DNA from: Furcasterigmium furcatum | Lineage: Eukaryota; Ascomycota; Sordariomycetes; Glomerellales; Plectosphaerellaceae | DNA: 64,000 bases | Assembly (NCBI GenBank): GCA_001599815.1 | Contig: BCIA01000001.1 | Span: 5,662,978 to 5,726,977 of the forward strand | Direction of reading: 5' to 3' | Shown here: positions 20,381 through 31,617 of the stretch, piece by piece | Layout of the letters: the number at the start of each line of letters is the position of its first letter | Numbering within the stretch: the first letter of the stretch is position 1 | Program-made: the position numbers and the translations under genes | Notes under the pieces: model-generated | What the model saw: only the letters and a program-made list of their open reading frames with translations | Database searches by the model: none | Told to the model about the DNA's origin: nothing

Positions 20381-22446
20381 TCAGTACGCGTAGAACAAAG
20401 TCGTCTCCGAGTCTCTCTGTCGGATCTTCTTGTTCTCCCTGATCAGCATCCACCTCATCACCCACGCTCCAGCTGCGCAGGCGACGCAGAATGCCGCCGA
20501 ACTGGCCATCGGAATAACGTAGCGAGGCGCATCGCTCTTTGGCCACAGGTACTGCACAAAACCAAAACTGTCAGCAAGCCCGCCGTCTCCCAAGACTCCG
20601 GCTCTGAGAAGTTAAAAAATCTTACCGGGGTCCAGATGAAGCTGACACTGGCACTCGTGTTGACAATCGCAAGGGCCGAGGCTCGCTTTTCTTTCGTCTG
20701 CCCGCACGTGCTCCTACGCAACCCCCGGAGTTAGTAATTGCCCTTTTTAGAAGTGTTGGGAGCTGCTTATGGTGTCTGCGGAAGAGACATGTCGCAGGAT
20801 CCCCGAAACAACTGGAAGAAGTGAAGATAAACGGGAAAACGAACCCGACCCAGCCGAGTAAAATCGAGTTGACGCCGTAGGTGCCTGATTATCTTGTCAG
20901 CAAGCTTAATTATACCATGGGGATCATCTGCCTTACCAACTGTGAACACCACCATCGCAAAGTAACGGGCGCCGACATTGAGCGTGGCACATGCCAGAAC
21001 GAAGCCGAAGAGCGCAACGATCTTGGAGATGGTGATGTGCCAGGTCCTTTCGTTGAAACGGCCAGACGACCACGCCCAAGCAACGGAGATGACTCCAGCA
21101 ATCAGGTATGGCGGGCAGGTCAGAACCAGCGTGATCGTGGTATCGAAGCCAAGAGCTGGTGGATTGCGCTGTTAGCACTCTGACTCTCTCTACTCAGGTA
21201 ACAGGATCCAGATGCTTACTGTCGACGATCGTGGGGAAGAAGTTCTTGAATCCGTTCGTGGCTGTGAAAACGGACACAGTTAGTAAAGACCGGCCGGTGT
21301 GAGTTGGCAGGACTCAGGTCTTCTTACCAAGGTGCATGTGCTGCATGTAAATGAACACCCACACGCGAGGATCGATTATTGCCTCCTTGAGGCCGATCCA
21401 CGGACTCGTGATAGCCTTTTGATCGACGGTGTCTCTGGAAATGCGGTCGTGTGCGAGCTGACGCTCCTCGGGCGACAGCCAGCGGGTGTTCAGCGGCTCG
21501 TCCGGCAGAGTGTAGCAGGCCACCGCTGCCACGATAAAGGTGACCTGTTTATCAACGAGTAAGCACCTCCTTTCGGTCTATAACTGCCATATAATAGAGT
21601 CACTTACAGCGCCTTGCAGGATGAAGAGCCATCGCCAACCCGACAGGCCGGCAACGTCATCCAAACCATGAAACACACCGGCAGCAATCAAACCAGCAAA
21701 GGCCGTCGCTAGGATGTTGCCGGAGTAAAGAATGCTGATCCGCGTCGCCAGCTCCTTTCTGGTGTAGAAGATCGACAGCATGTACAAGGCGCCCGGATAG
21801 TACGGGGCCTCGACAACGCCCAGGAAGAACCGTGTCAGGACAAGGCCGGTGTAGTCCTTGACGAGAGCGGTCAGGCAGCTCACCACAGCCCAGGCCATCA
21901 TGAAGCCTCCCACTATTGACCCGCGGAGTCAGTAATTGCCTTGTATGGATGTGCTAGGAGTTATTCTTCGTGTCTTAGGAACAAGACCGCCAGAATATGG
22001 GAAAATGGACTCCAGGAAAACGTACTGTAGAAAGACGGCTTCACGCGCGTCAGCACCATGTTGCTGGGAATTTGCCCCAAGATGTAGCCGACGAAGAGGA
22101 TGGACACGGCGGTCGAGTACTCGACGCTCGAGAGGTTCAGGTCCTCCTCGATGTCGTTGAGGCGGGCCACGGCGATGGCGTTCCGGTCGAGGTAGTTGAG
22201 CCAGTACATTACCCAGAGAGTCGGCATGATCCATCTGTCGAGCTTCCTGACCAGCCTGATCTCTTCGGGGTCCGTCTTCGCAGCGGCTCCTGAGTAGTCG
22301 ACCGCGACAGGCGCCCCCTTCGCATCCTCGCCACCGAGAAGGGAGTTGGTGCGTTCAGCATGAAGAGCCTGCTGCTTCTCGATGTCCAGAGGCGCAGAGG
22401 TCTGGTCTGGCAAAGGGGCAGGGGCAGGGCCCTTCAAGTCGGCCAT
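20381..22446 (-). CDS. MFS transporter, ACS (allantoate-permease) family, second copy
   Basis: Eight exons are inferred: 22026-22446, 21608-21912, 21328-21544, 21220-21261, 20937-21155, 20845-20884, 20626-20713 and 20381-20551, giving 500 residues with phase kept throughout. Introns are 52-131 bp. Joins restore family sequence, for example KPSFY-MGGFMMAWA, MHL-ATNGFKNFFPTIVD-TLGFDTTITLVLTCPPYLIAG, and GTYGVNSILLGWVG-STCGQTKEKRA. NYLDRNAIAVARLNDIEEDL is the first-loop ACS signature. The sixth intron (131 bp) uses the weak donor GTTCGT, so that junction is the least certain. Substrate is unknown. It faces the AtuA-like gene across a 987-bp divergent promoter, so it might import a precursor for that pathway; this is a guess. 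Confidence 0.85.
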
Positions 22447-23433
22447 GGTTGCTGATGCAGAGAGTGAGTTGGCTCGCAAAGGTTGAGAGCTGGTGGAGCG
22501 AATTAAATGTCGCACCAGGACACAGTCTGAGGCCGAAGTTTTCGGGGCAAGTCGATGGAACAGACAGGCGTTGAAGTTTCTGTCAGAAGAGAGCACACAA
22601 TCCAAAAGTCATGGACAGAAGCCAGGCCCATGCTCCCTTTTATCATTTGCCTGCCGATCTGTCGCGGAAGTCAATCTCCCCCCCGGTCCCAGGCTGTTCG
22701 TCCATGGTCCTACGCCCGCTTCTTGATTCAGTTTCCCCGCAAACCCCAGGATATTCGAATGGAGTCGGTGGGGTTTCCTCGACTCAGTGTCACTCAAGGT
22801 GGGCTGGTATGGCCTCTAGTGGTGAACGGTGAGGTCGGGAACGGGCGCCGCAGTCCACGCCCTCGGCGGCGAGGGCCGAGCGAAGCGCCTAATGCAAGGC
22901 GAAAGGTGGTGAATTTTGGCGTGAGGCGAGAAAAGGGGGTACCCCTGACTACCACCAGCGGCTTCGGCGCCGAAGGCCGCACCGGTACCAAGATGCGGCA
23001 TCCACCACATCCACCACCGAGCATTCTCCGCCGGTATCAGACGCAGCCGGGCATTTAGTGTGCGTTCTGCTTGAAGGCTATAGGTTCAAAGAGGAAATCG
23101 GTTCGAATACCGACGTGAAGTGCATTGGTGCGGAGACAGCCACCCGCCACTATCAACTTGTTTGCCCCCGTTTGTCTGGCCTTCCATCTCGGATCCTCGT
23201 TCGTCTACGCCGTGGATCATCGTGGGCCTTCGGTAAAGCGACCAGGGCCACCGAAGGCCGGAGATCTCGGTGCTACCTCATCCGCAGCTGCGGCCGACCA
23301 CCCGAAAAGTATATGAGAAATAAGCCGGGCTTCACATTGGCGTCTTTCACATAGCAAGTGGTACTGAGGATTGGTTGACATCTGGTGCCCTTTTTCGACT
23401 ACCCAAATCCCGGCCCCCTTCACCTCTCCCGCC
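22447..23433. promoter_or_regulatory. Divergent intergenic region, 987 bp, with palindrome
   Basis: This contains the promoters of the second transporter (minus) and the AtuA-like gene (plus). GC-rich sequence at about 22830-23050 includes the perfect 12-bp palindrome TTCGGCGCCGAA at 22963-22974. No gene is supported. Confidence 0.5.
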
Positions 23434-25365
23434 ATGATAGAGAAGCCCCCTCTTCGCGTGGGCAATGTGTCCGGCGCAACCGGCGACCACCCGGAGGCCA
23501 TGGCTCGCATGGTCCGCTCCGGCAACGTCCAAATCATCACCGGAGACTGGCTCTCGGAGATGAACATCGCGTGGAACGCCATCACCAAGCGCGACGTTGA
23601 CCCCGACTTGGGATACGAGCAGGGCTTCTACGACCAGCTGGAGACGTGTCTCGACGACATCATGACCCGCGACATCCGCGTGGTCGTCAACGCCGGCGCT
23701 CTCAACACGACCTCGCTCTTCCGCAAGGTCAAGGCGCTGTGCAAGGAGCGAGGGTACCCTCCCAGCGTCGTCGCCGCAGTTCTCGGAGACGACGTTTCGG
23801 GTCTCCTGAACAAGGAGGACCCGGCAAACCGCCTGCCGAACGGCCTTCGCTTCCCGCACCTAGACCATCCCGAGTGGACGCTCGACAACTGGGGGTTCAC
23901 GCCCTGTGCTGGAAATGCCTACATCGGCTGCTGGGGCATCGCCGCCGCCCTGCGAGCCGGTGCGCGGATCGTGCTGTGCGGTCGCTGTACGGATGCTTCG
24001 CCCGTCATGGGCGCTGCCGCGTGGTACTACGGCTGGCGGGAGGATCAGTACGATGAGCTCGCCGGCTCACTACTCGCGGCGCATCTCATCGAGTGCGGGC
24101 CGTATGTCGTCGGGGCGAACTTCTCCGGCTTCAAGGACTTCCTGGCCGATCTTGTCGACCTCGCCTTTCCGGTGGCCGAAATCCAGCGGGACGGGACTTG
24201 CTCCATTTCCAGGACCGCCGAGGGTGGTGGCCGTGTGACTCGCCACACGGTCACGGCGCAGCTGCTCTACGAGCTGCAGGGGCATCTGTATCTGAACCCT
24301 GACGTTGTGGCCGATCTGGCACATGTTTCCGTGGTGGAAGAATCAAGAAAGGACGCGACGGGAGAGCATGAAGACCGTGTACGGGTGGTCAACGTCAGGG
24401 GCCTCCCGCCTCCCCCCACCACGAAGGTCATGTTCGCGGCAGAGGGCGGATACCAAGCCGAGGCCACCTTCTACATCAACGGCCTGGATGTCCAGGAAAA
24501 GGCCACCATGATGAAGAACCAGCTCACACACTTCTTCCGCGACAGCAACTTCAGCAAGCTGAGCATCGAGCAGTACGGCAGCCAGGTTCAGAACCCGGCA
24601 TCGCAGCAAGCGGGGACGGTCATGCTGCGAGTCTTTGCCCAAGCGCGGAAAAGATCCGACATTGCGGCCCTCAAGTTCAAGACCCCCATCTATGCGGTCA
24701 GGATGCAGAGCTATCCCGGTTATCACATGTCCCTGGACTTCAGAACCATGGATCCCAAGCCGTTCATGGAGATGTTCCCCGCGTTGATGCCGCAGTCGGC
24801 GATTCAGCATCGGGTAGAGCTCGGGTCCGGAGAGGTTTTGCCCGTGGATCCCCCCAGCAAGACAGCAGTTTATCCCGTCAAGCGGCCGACGTCCGACACC
24901 AAGGATCCCATAGACGTGCTTTCCCTTGGACCGACGGAGTTCGTCCCGCTGGGCAGCATCGTGCATGCTCGGTCCGGGGACAAGGCCGACAACTCCAACG
25001 TCGGGTTCTTCGTCCGTCATGACGACGAGTACGACTGGTTGCGGACGATATTGACAACCGCACGACTGAAGCAGCTATTTGGCGACGACTGGTTTAAGAT
25101 CAACCCAGATCGCCGGGTCGAGCGCGTCGAGTTCCCCGGGATCAACGCGGTGCATTTGTAAGTGAACCCAATGGCATACATGCGCCTCCAGACGTGGTCA
25201 TCTGATGTGAGAGACTAACACGCATCCAGCCGAATTTTGGACAACCTGAACGGAGGCATTGCCTCTTCAGATCGCATCGATGGTCTCGGAAAGGGTATCG
25301 GGGAATACTTGAGAAGCCGATACGTCGAGGTACCGAGAGTGTTCCTCGAAAGAGGTCGTATTTAA
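23434..25365 (+). CDS. AtuA-like protein (DUF1446, acyclic terpene utilisation family)
   Basis: Exons are 23434-25157 and 25230-25365, giving 619 residues. The 72-bp intron (GTAAGT...CATCCAG) joins NAVH-F to RILDNLNGG. The N-terminus LRVGNVSGATGDHPEAM and then ITGDWLSEMNIAW are hallmarks of the DUF1446/AtuA family. The C-terminal part (PLGSIVHARSGDKADNSNVG onward) is the companion small domain usually fused to it. AtuA is needed for citronellol/geraniol breakdown in Pseudomonas, but its reaction is unknown. An in-frame Met at 23371 would add 21 residues; 23434 fits the family N-terminus better. The gene converges on a Zn2Cys6 regulator with only 46 bp between stops. MCC-alpha lies next, suggesting branched-chain acyl-CoA or terpenoid catabolism. 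Confidence 0.85.
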
Positions 25366-25411
25366 GTAGCAACCTTCAATGTACATCCACTGTAATATGC
25401 CTCGCATGCCA

Positions 25412-27823
25412 TCAGAAGTACCGCTCGGGAGCTTCGCCCAGTCCCACAAGCCAGTCCTGGGACAGCTGCACAATAGCGTCGCTATGGTATTGATCGTAGC
25501 AGATGTTCTGCAAATCCCCGAAACAGTCGCGCAGGGTGTTATCGACTGTCATGTTGAAAAATCCCGGTTCTCCGGGCTGGCCGTTCAGCGCGCCACCCAT
25601 GTCGGACGAAGGGAACGCCGTGCCGACATCGTGACCTGGCTGCGCTGTCCTATCCGTTGTCGGCGAAGAAATGTTTGCTTCGCTCATTTGCGAATCGACG
25701 ACATCGGCAACGACAGCGTCACTGAGCTTATCGAACACCTCGGAGCAACTTCGAGCGACTGCCCAGCGCTCGGAGACAGCAACAAGCACCTTTGAGCAGG
25801 CTCGTGTCGTGTTGACGACCTGATTAATGGTCGGCGTCGACTGCAAGGAGGCTAAAGGGAAATGAGCAGCGTGCTGCTGGCCATGTTGTCTGCCCTGCAC
25901 GTGCTGGAGGTGGTTTCGAAGAGCATATATGTAGGAAAGGCCGGCGATAAAGACGGAGTGAAGTGTCACCCAGGAATAGTTGATCCTCCCCGTTCTGTGG
26001 AGGCTGGCATAGAGGAGGATGGCGGACTCCGACGAGTCATAGACGTGCTGCAAAACAACGCTGTTTCGCGAGGCGTCACAAATAGATGGCGATGGCCGGA
26101 ACAGCATCAGGATACCGTTGTGATAGAGCAAGTCGTACCACTCTTGTGAGCGGAAACTGGATCGGCTGGCGGGAGAAGGCGGGATGGCATCTGCCCGGAT
26201 CAAGGGCAAGGAAGAAGTCTCTGCATGCCAGGTCCGGAGTTCGTCCACCAAGTCGTCTCGAATAGACTCATATGTCGTACCACCAGAGTCTCTGTGAGTG
26301 CTGGCCGTCCGATGCAGCGCATTCAGGATTTTACCACATATCAACCGGTATCGGACAATGTGGACGAATATCGCCGTCGAGAGATGCCATTCGGTCGTCC
26401 CATAAGCTGCGTTCGACAGCGACTGGCCTGTCAGATTTGTCGGGGAGGCTGCCTGAAGGATATTCAGGTCAACCAAGGGCAGTTCCACTTCAATATCGTC
26501 AAGCTGGATGGCCAGGGGCCTCCCGAGCACGAGGCTTGCCAGGCGATCCATGGCAACAACGCTCCAGAAGCACCGTCGCTTGGTCTCCTGCTCTGCTCTC
26601 CTAGCCTCCTCCTCAGCTTCCGTCGTGTCTTCCTGGCCGCCTCTCGGTGGCGCATAGCCAGAGGACCTGTGCAGCCCAAGCTCGAAACACATCCTCGCGG
26701 CGACACCGATGAGGTGCCAGACACTGCCAGTCGTGTCCTGAGAAGGCGTGCCCATTCGGTATTGGCAAATGAGGAGGAGAGCCTGCAGAGCGGTGATGCC
26801 GCCGTGGGCGAGGACGTCCCCGAGGTGCACGGCGGCGCGGTTGTATGAAATTTCCGCATCCCAGATCCCATTCCAGTTGAGCTTGTAGACCTGAGCCGTC
26901 CCGATGGCCAGGGTCATGTTGACGAGAAAGACCTCAAAAGGCGTGCACGTGTTGGCTTCACCCCCATCGGCAGCCCGGTAAACATTCTCCAGAGCGGAAT
27001 GCAACGCACTAGGTTCGAGAAAAGGATAGTGAAGCCTGTCGTGGTTGCAATACGCCTCGATGATCTCCGCCGCGAGGCTCTTGGGAGGAAGCGCCGAGGC
27101 AGTCACCCGCTGCCCAGCCTGACCAGGCCCGGAGTTTGAGGGCTGGGTCGAAGTTATTAGAGGAGCTGGCTGTTGGCCTTGAGGCTGTAGCAGGTTGGCC
27201 AGGAAAAGCCCGCTGGTTGAGCCAACGAAGTTGCGACCGCCGCCTGCGCTGAGAGAAAGATGGATGACCTGATTTGCGACGTCGCCGTGCCCAGCAGGCG
27301 GTCTCGGCTCTGTCTGTCCCTGGTGAAGGCCTAAACCCAGAAGAGACGACGTCGATGTCGGAAGCCGAGCTTCACTGGTAGCAGAGGCGGCGGGGGATGT
27401 CGTCGCTCTGCTTGTGCCCTGGCGGTGTTGTGGTGATTGCTGGCGCTGAGCATCGCTCAGCTGCAGGTTCAAGGAGTCATTCTCAGCCTCGAGACGTCTT
27501 AGCCGCTGCTCAAGCCTCTCGACATCTTGTCTTCGCAGCTGAACTTGATGTTCTCGTAGGGCGTATTGGCACGGAATGTTGATGCGAGCGCAAGGAGCGC
27601 AAGAAGGCCGCTTTCTGTCGCATCGCACCTTTCTCCGGTGGCAGCGCTGGCATGCGCCAGTGCGACTGGATATTGTTTCTGAGGAGGGCGAGGAAGGCAT
27701 GAAGGGATCGCGTCGTCGTCTATGAGCCTGGGTGAAGTGGGAGAACTGAGTTGAATGAAATGGCCGAGACGAGATTGGGGGATGTTCATCATGGGCCGCC
27801 GGGGCATGCGGGGCACTTACCAC
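25412..27823 (-). CDS. Zn2Cys6 transcription factor (Gal4-type with fungal-specific TF domain)
   Basis: A single open frame of 803 residues. The binuclear zinc cluster is CQRCHRRKVRC then CAPCARINIPC, with Cys at 58, 61, 68, 75, 78 and 85 in the usual C-x2-C-x6-C-x6-C-x2-C-x6-C spacing. A short coiled coil follows (about 95-130, VERLEQRLRRLEAENDSL). A Ser/Gln/Pro-rich linker precedes the fungal-specific transcription factor domain at about 265-560 (ALLLICQYRMGTPSQDTTG, ARMCFELGLHRS). The start may instead be Met 42 (27700), just before the zinc cluster. It lies between the AtuA-like gene (convergent, 46 bp) and MCC-alpha (same strand upstream), so it may regulate them. Confidence 0.9.
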   Translation of the reverse strand: MVSAPHAPAAHDEHPPISSRPFHSTQFSHFTQAHRRRRDPFMPSSPSSETISSRTGACQRCHRRKVRCDRKRPSCAPCARINIPCQYALREHQVQLRRQDVERLEQRLRRLEAENDSLNLQLSDAQRQQSPQHRQGTSRATTSPAASATSEARLPTSTSSLLGLGLHQGQTEPRPPAGHGDVANQVIHLSLSAGGGRNFVGSTSGLFLANLLQPQGQQPAPLITSTQPSNSGPGQAGQRVTASALPPKSLAAEIIEAYCNHDRLHYPFLEPSALHSALENVYRAADGGEANTCTPFEVFLVNMTLAIGTAQVYKLNWNGIWDAEISYNRAAVHLGDVLAHGGITALQALLLICQYRMGTPSQDTTGSVWHLIGVAARMCFELGLHRSSGYAPPRGGQEDTTEAEEEARRAEQETKRRCFWSVVAMDRLASLVLGRPLAIQLDDIEVELPLVDLNILQAASPTNLTGQSLSNAAYGTTEWHLSTAIFVHIVRYRLICGKILNALHRTASTHRDSGGTTYESIRDDLVDELRTWHAETSSLPLIRADAIPPSPASRSSFRSQEWYDLLYHNGILMLFRPSPSICDASRNSVVLQHVYDSSESAILLYASLHRTGRINYSWVTLHSVFIAGLSYIYALRNHLQHVQGRQHGQQHAAHFPLASLQSTPTINQVVNTTRACSKVLVAVSERWAVARSCSEVFDKLSDAVVADVVDSQMSEANISSPTTDRTAQPGHDVGTAFPSSDMGGALNGQPGEPGFFNMTVDNTLRDCFGDLQNICYDQYHSDAIVQLSQDWLVGLGEAPERYF

Positions 27824-28058
27824 CCTAAGCCTGTGGGGAGTCCGGGGACGGAGAATGGAACCCAGGGCACTGAGTCAGGTGAGAACATCCCCTAACTGAA
27901 GGGCAACCGCCCCGGTTGAAGTCATCCACAACAAGACCGAACGTCTGAACATGCATACGTCTTGTAAATTGTTCTTTGAAATATCTGGTATAGTACACCC
28001 CTAGAGACCCTCGTTGTATTGATCATGACGCGGATATTTCTCAAGATGCCGAAAATCA

Positions 28059-30336
28059 TCAAGCCTCGCTCTCCTGCGCCTCCTCCACGAATTGTACCAG
28101 AACCGTGCCGGCCTTGCAAATATCCTAAGATCAAGTCAGTCTCAGCACGCCCAAGAAGAAGCAGGCAAAAATAACTTACTCCTTCCTTGTGCGCCAGTTT
28201 CTTGATGACGCCGTCCTGCGGTGACCGGATGACGGTCTCCATCTTCATCGACTCGATGCTATAACATGTCAGTGACGTCCACGAGGCAGAAGACGGGCAA
28301 GACAAAACATACACGACAAGCGGCGCTCCCTTCTTCACCGTCTCGCCCTCGACAACCTCGTTCTTCAGCACCTTGCAAGGCATCGGCGCGACGACGGAAG
28401 CGGTGGCCTCCTTCAAGCCCAGGGCCTTCTCGAACCACGCCGGCGGCATCAGCGCCAGCTCCGTCCTGACACCGTGCTGGAAGACGACCACCTTCGAGTC
28501 CTGGCCCTCCGCGGCATGCGGCGTCGTCCTGACTACCGTGGATCTTATCCTCTCTGCCGGGAACAGGCTCTTCAGGGTACTTGTGGAGGCGTTCGTGGGC
28601 GACGCGGAGCTCGCGACCTTGTCGAAAACCACAGGCGTGTCCTGCCCCTTTCTCGTGACCGAGGCGCTGAACATCCCGTCGATGGTCTGTGCCACGCGCA
28701 CCTTGACGACCTCGCCTTCCTGATCGGAGTACGTGTCCAATACCTTGAACGCATACTCCCGCTCGGTGGACGTGGTTTCCTGACCGAAGCCGAGAGCGCC
28801 CCCCGTCTTCGGGGGAAGCTGGGCGAGCAGGGTGCCCAGTGCTGCTTGCACGAAGACCTCGTCGGTGATTGTGCGGGGAGCAAAGAGCTCGCCCTTCCAC
28901 TTCTCGATGAAACCAGTCTCGACGTCGCCCTCGACGAAGGCCGGCGAGCGGCACATGCGCTTAAGGAACTCGATGTTGGTGCTGAGGCCCACCACCTCGT
29001 AGTCACGAAGGGCGAGTTCGAGCTTGCGAATGGCGGTCTCGCGGTCGGGTCCCCTCACGATCAGCTTGGCGATCATGCCGTCGTAGGCTTCGGAGACGGT
29101 GTCGCCCTGGACGAAACCAGCATCGATGCGGATGTCCTCGGACGTCTGGGGAGTGGTGAGGTGAATGAGCTTGCCGGAGTCGGGAAGGAATCCCTTCTCG
29201 GGGTTCTCGGCGTAGATGCGAGCCTCGATGGCGGCGCCGCGTTGCCTGATCGCCTCGTGGATCTCCTCCTGGGTCATGGGGAGCTTCTCTCCAGCAGCGA
29301 TGTTGAGCTGCCACTCGACAAGGTCGGTTCCCGTGACCATCTCGCTGACGGGGTGCTCCACCTGAAGGCGCGTGTTCATCTCCATGAAGTAGAACTCGCC
29401 CGTGTCGCGGTCGAGAATGAACTCGACCGTTCCGGCCCCGACGTAGTCGACGGCGAGAGCCGCCTTGCGCGCCTTGTCCCAGAGATCCTGCCTCGTCTCC
29501 TCATCCAGGTTTGGCGCCGGTGACTCCTCCAGGATCTTCTGGTGCCGCCTCTGCACGCTGCAATCTCGCTCGCCCAGCGCCACGCAGTTGCCGTACTTGT
29601 CGGCGAACACCTGGACCTCGACGTGTCGAGGGCGGACGATGTACTTCTCGACCAGCATCACTTCGCCTCCCTCGCCGAAGGAGGCCTTCGCCTCGGCCCT
29701 TGCGCTCCTCAGCTGTGCGGGGAACTCGTCCTCGGTCATGACAATACGCATACCCTTGCCGCCACCGCCCCGGACGCTCTTGAGCAGAACGGGGAACTTG
29801 ACCTCCTTGGCATGCTGAAGGAGCTCAGCCTCGCCCTGGTCAGACCCGTGGTAGCCAGGGACGCAGGGCACGCCAGCGGCGTTCATGATGATCTTGCTCC
29901 GCGCCTTGTCGCCCATGTCGGTCATCGCCTTGGCTGGGGGGCCGACGAACACGATACCTTCCTTCTCGCACTTGTCCGCGAAGGCAGCATTCTCTGACAG
30001 GAAGCCATAGCCCGGGTGCAAGGCCTGGATGCCGTGCTTCTTGGCCAGGGAGATGATGCGGTCGCCGTCGAGGTACGCTTTCGGCTGGCCGAGGCCCAGG
30101 GAGTGCGGGGCGCAGGCAGCGTGTTGAGAGGAGGCATCGGGGTCTGTGTAGATGGTCGTGGTGCGAATACCCAGTTTGGAGGCGGTATCGTTGATCCGCA
30201 GGGCAATCTCGCCGCGGTTGGCTATCAAGAGCGAGGTGATGGGGGTGACTTGAGGGGAGGCGGACGTCGAGGTGGCCGTCGACAGGAGCCGAGGGAGAGG
30301 GCGGATGAGGCGCTGCTTGGCTTTCATGGACCGCAT
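28059..30336 (-). CDS. mccA: 3-methylcrotonyl-CoA carboxylase alpha (biotin-containing) subunit
   Basis: Exons are 28313-30336, 28180-28258 and 28059-28124, giving 722 residues. Introns of 54 bp (GTATGT...TTATAG) and 55 bp (GTAAGT...ATCTTAG) restore APLVV-IESMKMET and AHKEG-DICKAGTVLVQF. A basic, Ser-rich N-terminus (MRSMKAKQRLIRPLPRLL) suggests mitochondrial import. Then come the biotin carboxylase domain (LLIANRGEIALRI, HPGYGFLSENAAFA), the ATP-grasp glycine loop RGGGGKGMRIV and FYFMEMNTRLQVEHPVSE. The C-terminal biotinyl domain carries the ESMKM lysine. Length and order fit fungal MCC-alpha in mitochondrial leucine breakdown. The beta subunit gene is not in the window. The start could be Met 4. 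Geranyl-CoA carboxylase is a close paralogue and cannot be excluded. Confidence 0.88.
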
Positions 30337-30764
30337 GCTGGGCGATTCTCTAGTGGACAGGTGCTTCTGGGTCGTCGAGAAGGAATCTCTGCAGAAATTT
30401 GCAATTGACCAGAATGGAAGTTTTAAGAAAGAATTGCATCGGTTTTCTTCGAACCGAGCCCGAGGTGTTGGAGAAGATGTTCGGTCCTCGTGAAGGTGCT
30501 GTTGCTTGGGGACGAGACGCTGCCGACGGTAGCCGTGCCGCCACGAGTGACCTTCGGCTGCCGTCCAGAGCCGCCCACTCGGAGCTCCCCTCAGCTTGAG
30601 CTGGGGAGGCCTTATTGATTACGTCATGCGAACCTGGGGTGCCCCTCCTTAGTCATCGCCATTGGCGGGGCATCCGATCAAGCTGCCCGCCGCTGATCGA
30701 TGAAGCAAGCATCCATCTCCAACGTCTTGGCTTCTTCACATTGAACAACACCAACCAGTCCATC
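30337..30764. promoter_or_regulatory. Divergent intergenic region, 428 bp
   Basis: This holds the promoters of MCC-alpha (minus) and the PNPOx-like gene (plus). No gene is seen. Confidence 0.5.
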
Positions 30765-31617
30765 ATGGAGTCAGCACCTCTCAACTACGAAGCCTCGGCA
30801 GGCGACACGCACAAGCAGATAACGTCGACGCTGCCGCCGGAAGTCGTGCAGTGCATCGAGAATGCCCGCTTCGTACGCAGGCCCTGCTTGATGATCAACA
30901 TGGTGCCATGACGCCCTCGCTGACATCGCCCTCCAGCTCCATCTCGCAACATGCACCGACAACATCCCCCACGTCTCCCTCATGAACTACACATACCTCC
31001 CGTCCTCCCAATTCTCCGAGCTCCCCGTCATCGTCATGACCACGAATCCTGCCTCCAAGAAGATGAACAACCTCATCTCGAACCCCAATGTGTCCCTGCT
31101 GGTCCATGACTGTAAGCTCCGGCGCACCCGCTTCAGTCTCTCTCGACAGAGAATCTAACACTCCATCGCAGGGTCCTCCCACCGCCCTCCGACATCTGCC
31201 CGCCGAATGTCCGGCGGCTCTCCTCCGCCCGCGCCCCGCTCCTCCCTCGCCTCGCTCCTGCTGAACCTCAACACCTCCGCCGTCTCGAGCATCAGCGCCA
31301 CGATCAACGGCACCGCCCGCCTGGTAGACCGCAACTCGGACGAGGAGAAGTTCTACCGCGAGCAGCACATGGAGAACAACACGTTCGAGGAGGGCGGCGC
31401 ACCCGGTGCCAACGTGGCCGAGAACTTGTTCGGGTCAAACAACGGTGCCACGAGCGTACAGGCTGAGGATGGCGGGAGAGGGTGTTTCATCGCCGGTGAG
31501 GAGGTCAGGGTCATCGTCGTTAAGATCCGCGATGTCAGGATCAGCGATTGGAAGGGCGGCGTCCGGGATTGGGTCCTCGCCGAGGAACAGCCGGCGACCA
31601 TTAACGGGATACGGTGA
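30765..31617 (+). CDS. Pyridoxamine 5'-phosphate oxidase-like FMN-binding protein
   Basis: Exons are 30765-30872, 30937-31111 and 31172-31617, giving 242 residues. Introns of 64 bp (GTACGC...CCTCCAG) and 60 bp (GTAAGC...ATCGCAG) restore ENARF-LHLATCTDNIPHVSLMN and LLVHD-W. The segment PHVSLMNYTY, then VIVMTTNPASKKMNNL and NPNVSLLVHDW, match the split-barrel PNPOx-like N-terminal domain, as in the yeast YLR456W/YPR172W proteins. Loop HRPPTSARRMSGGSPP is probably disordered. These proteins bind FMN, but an oxidase activity is doubtful. It faces MCC-alpha divergently. Confidence 0.8.

Noticed and set aside
23090..23120. T-arm-like GGTTCGAAT sequence suggesting a tRNA
   Set aside because: The loop and stem lengths are wrong, and no D-arm, anticodon arm or acceptor stem could be paired around it.
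28474..29523. Plus-strand 349-residue open frame
   Set aside because: It is antisense to the MCC-alpha biotin carboxylase domain.
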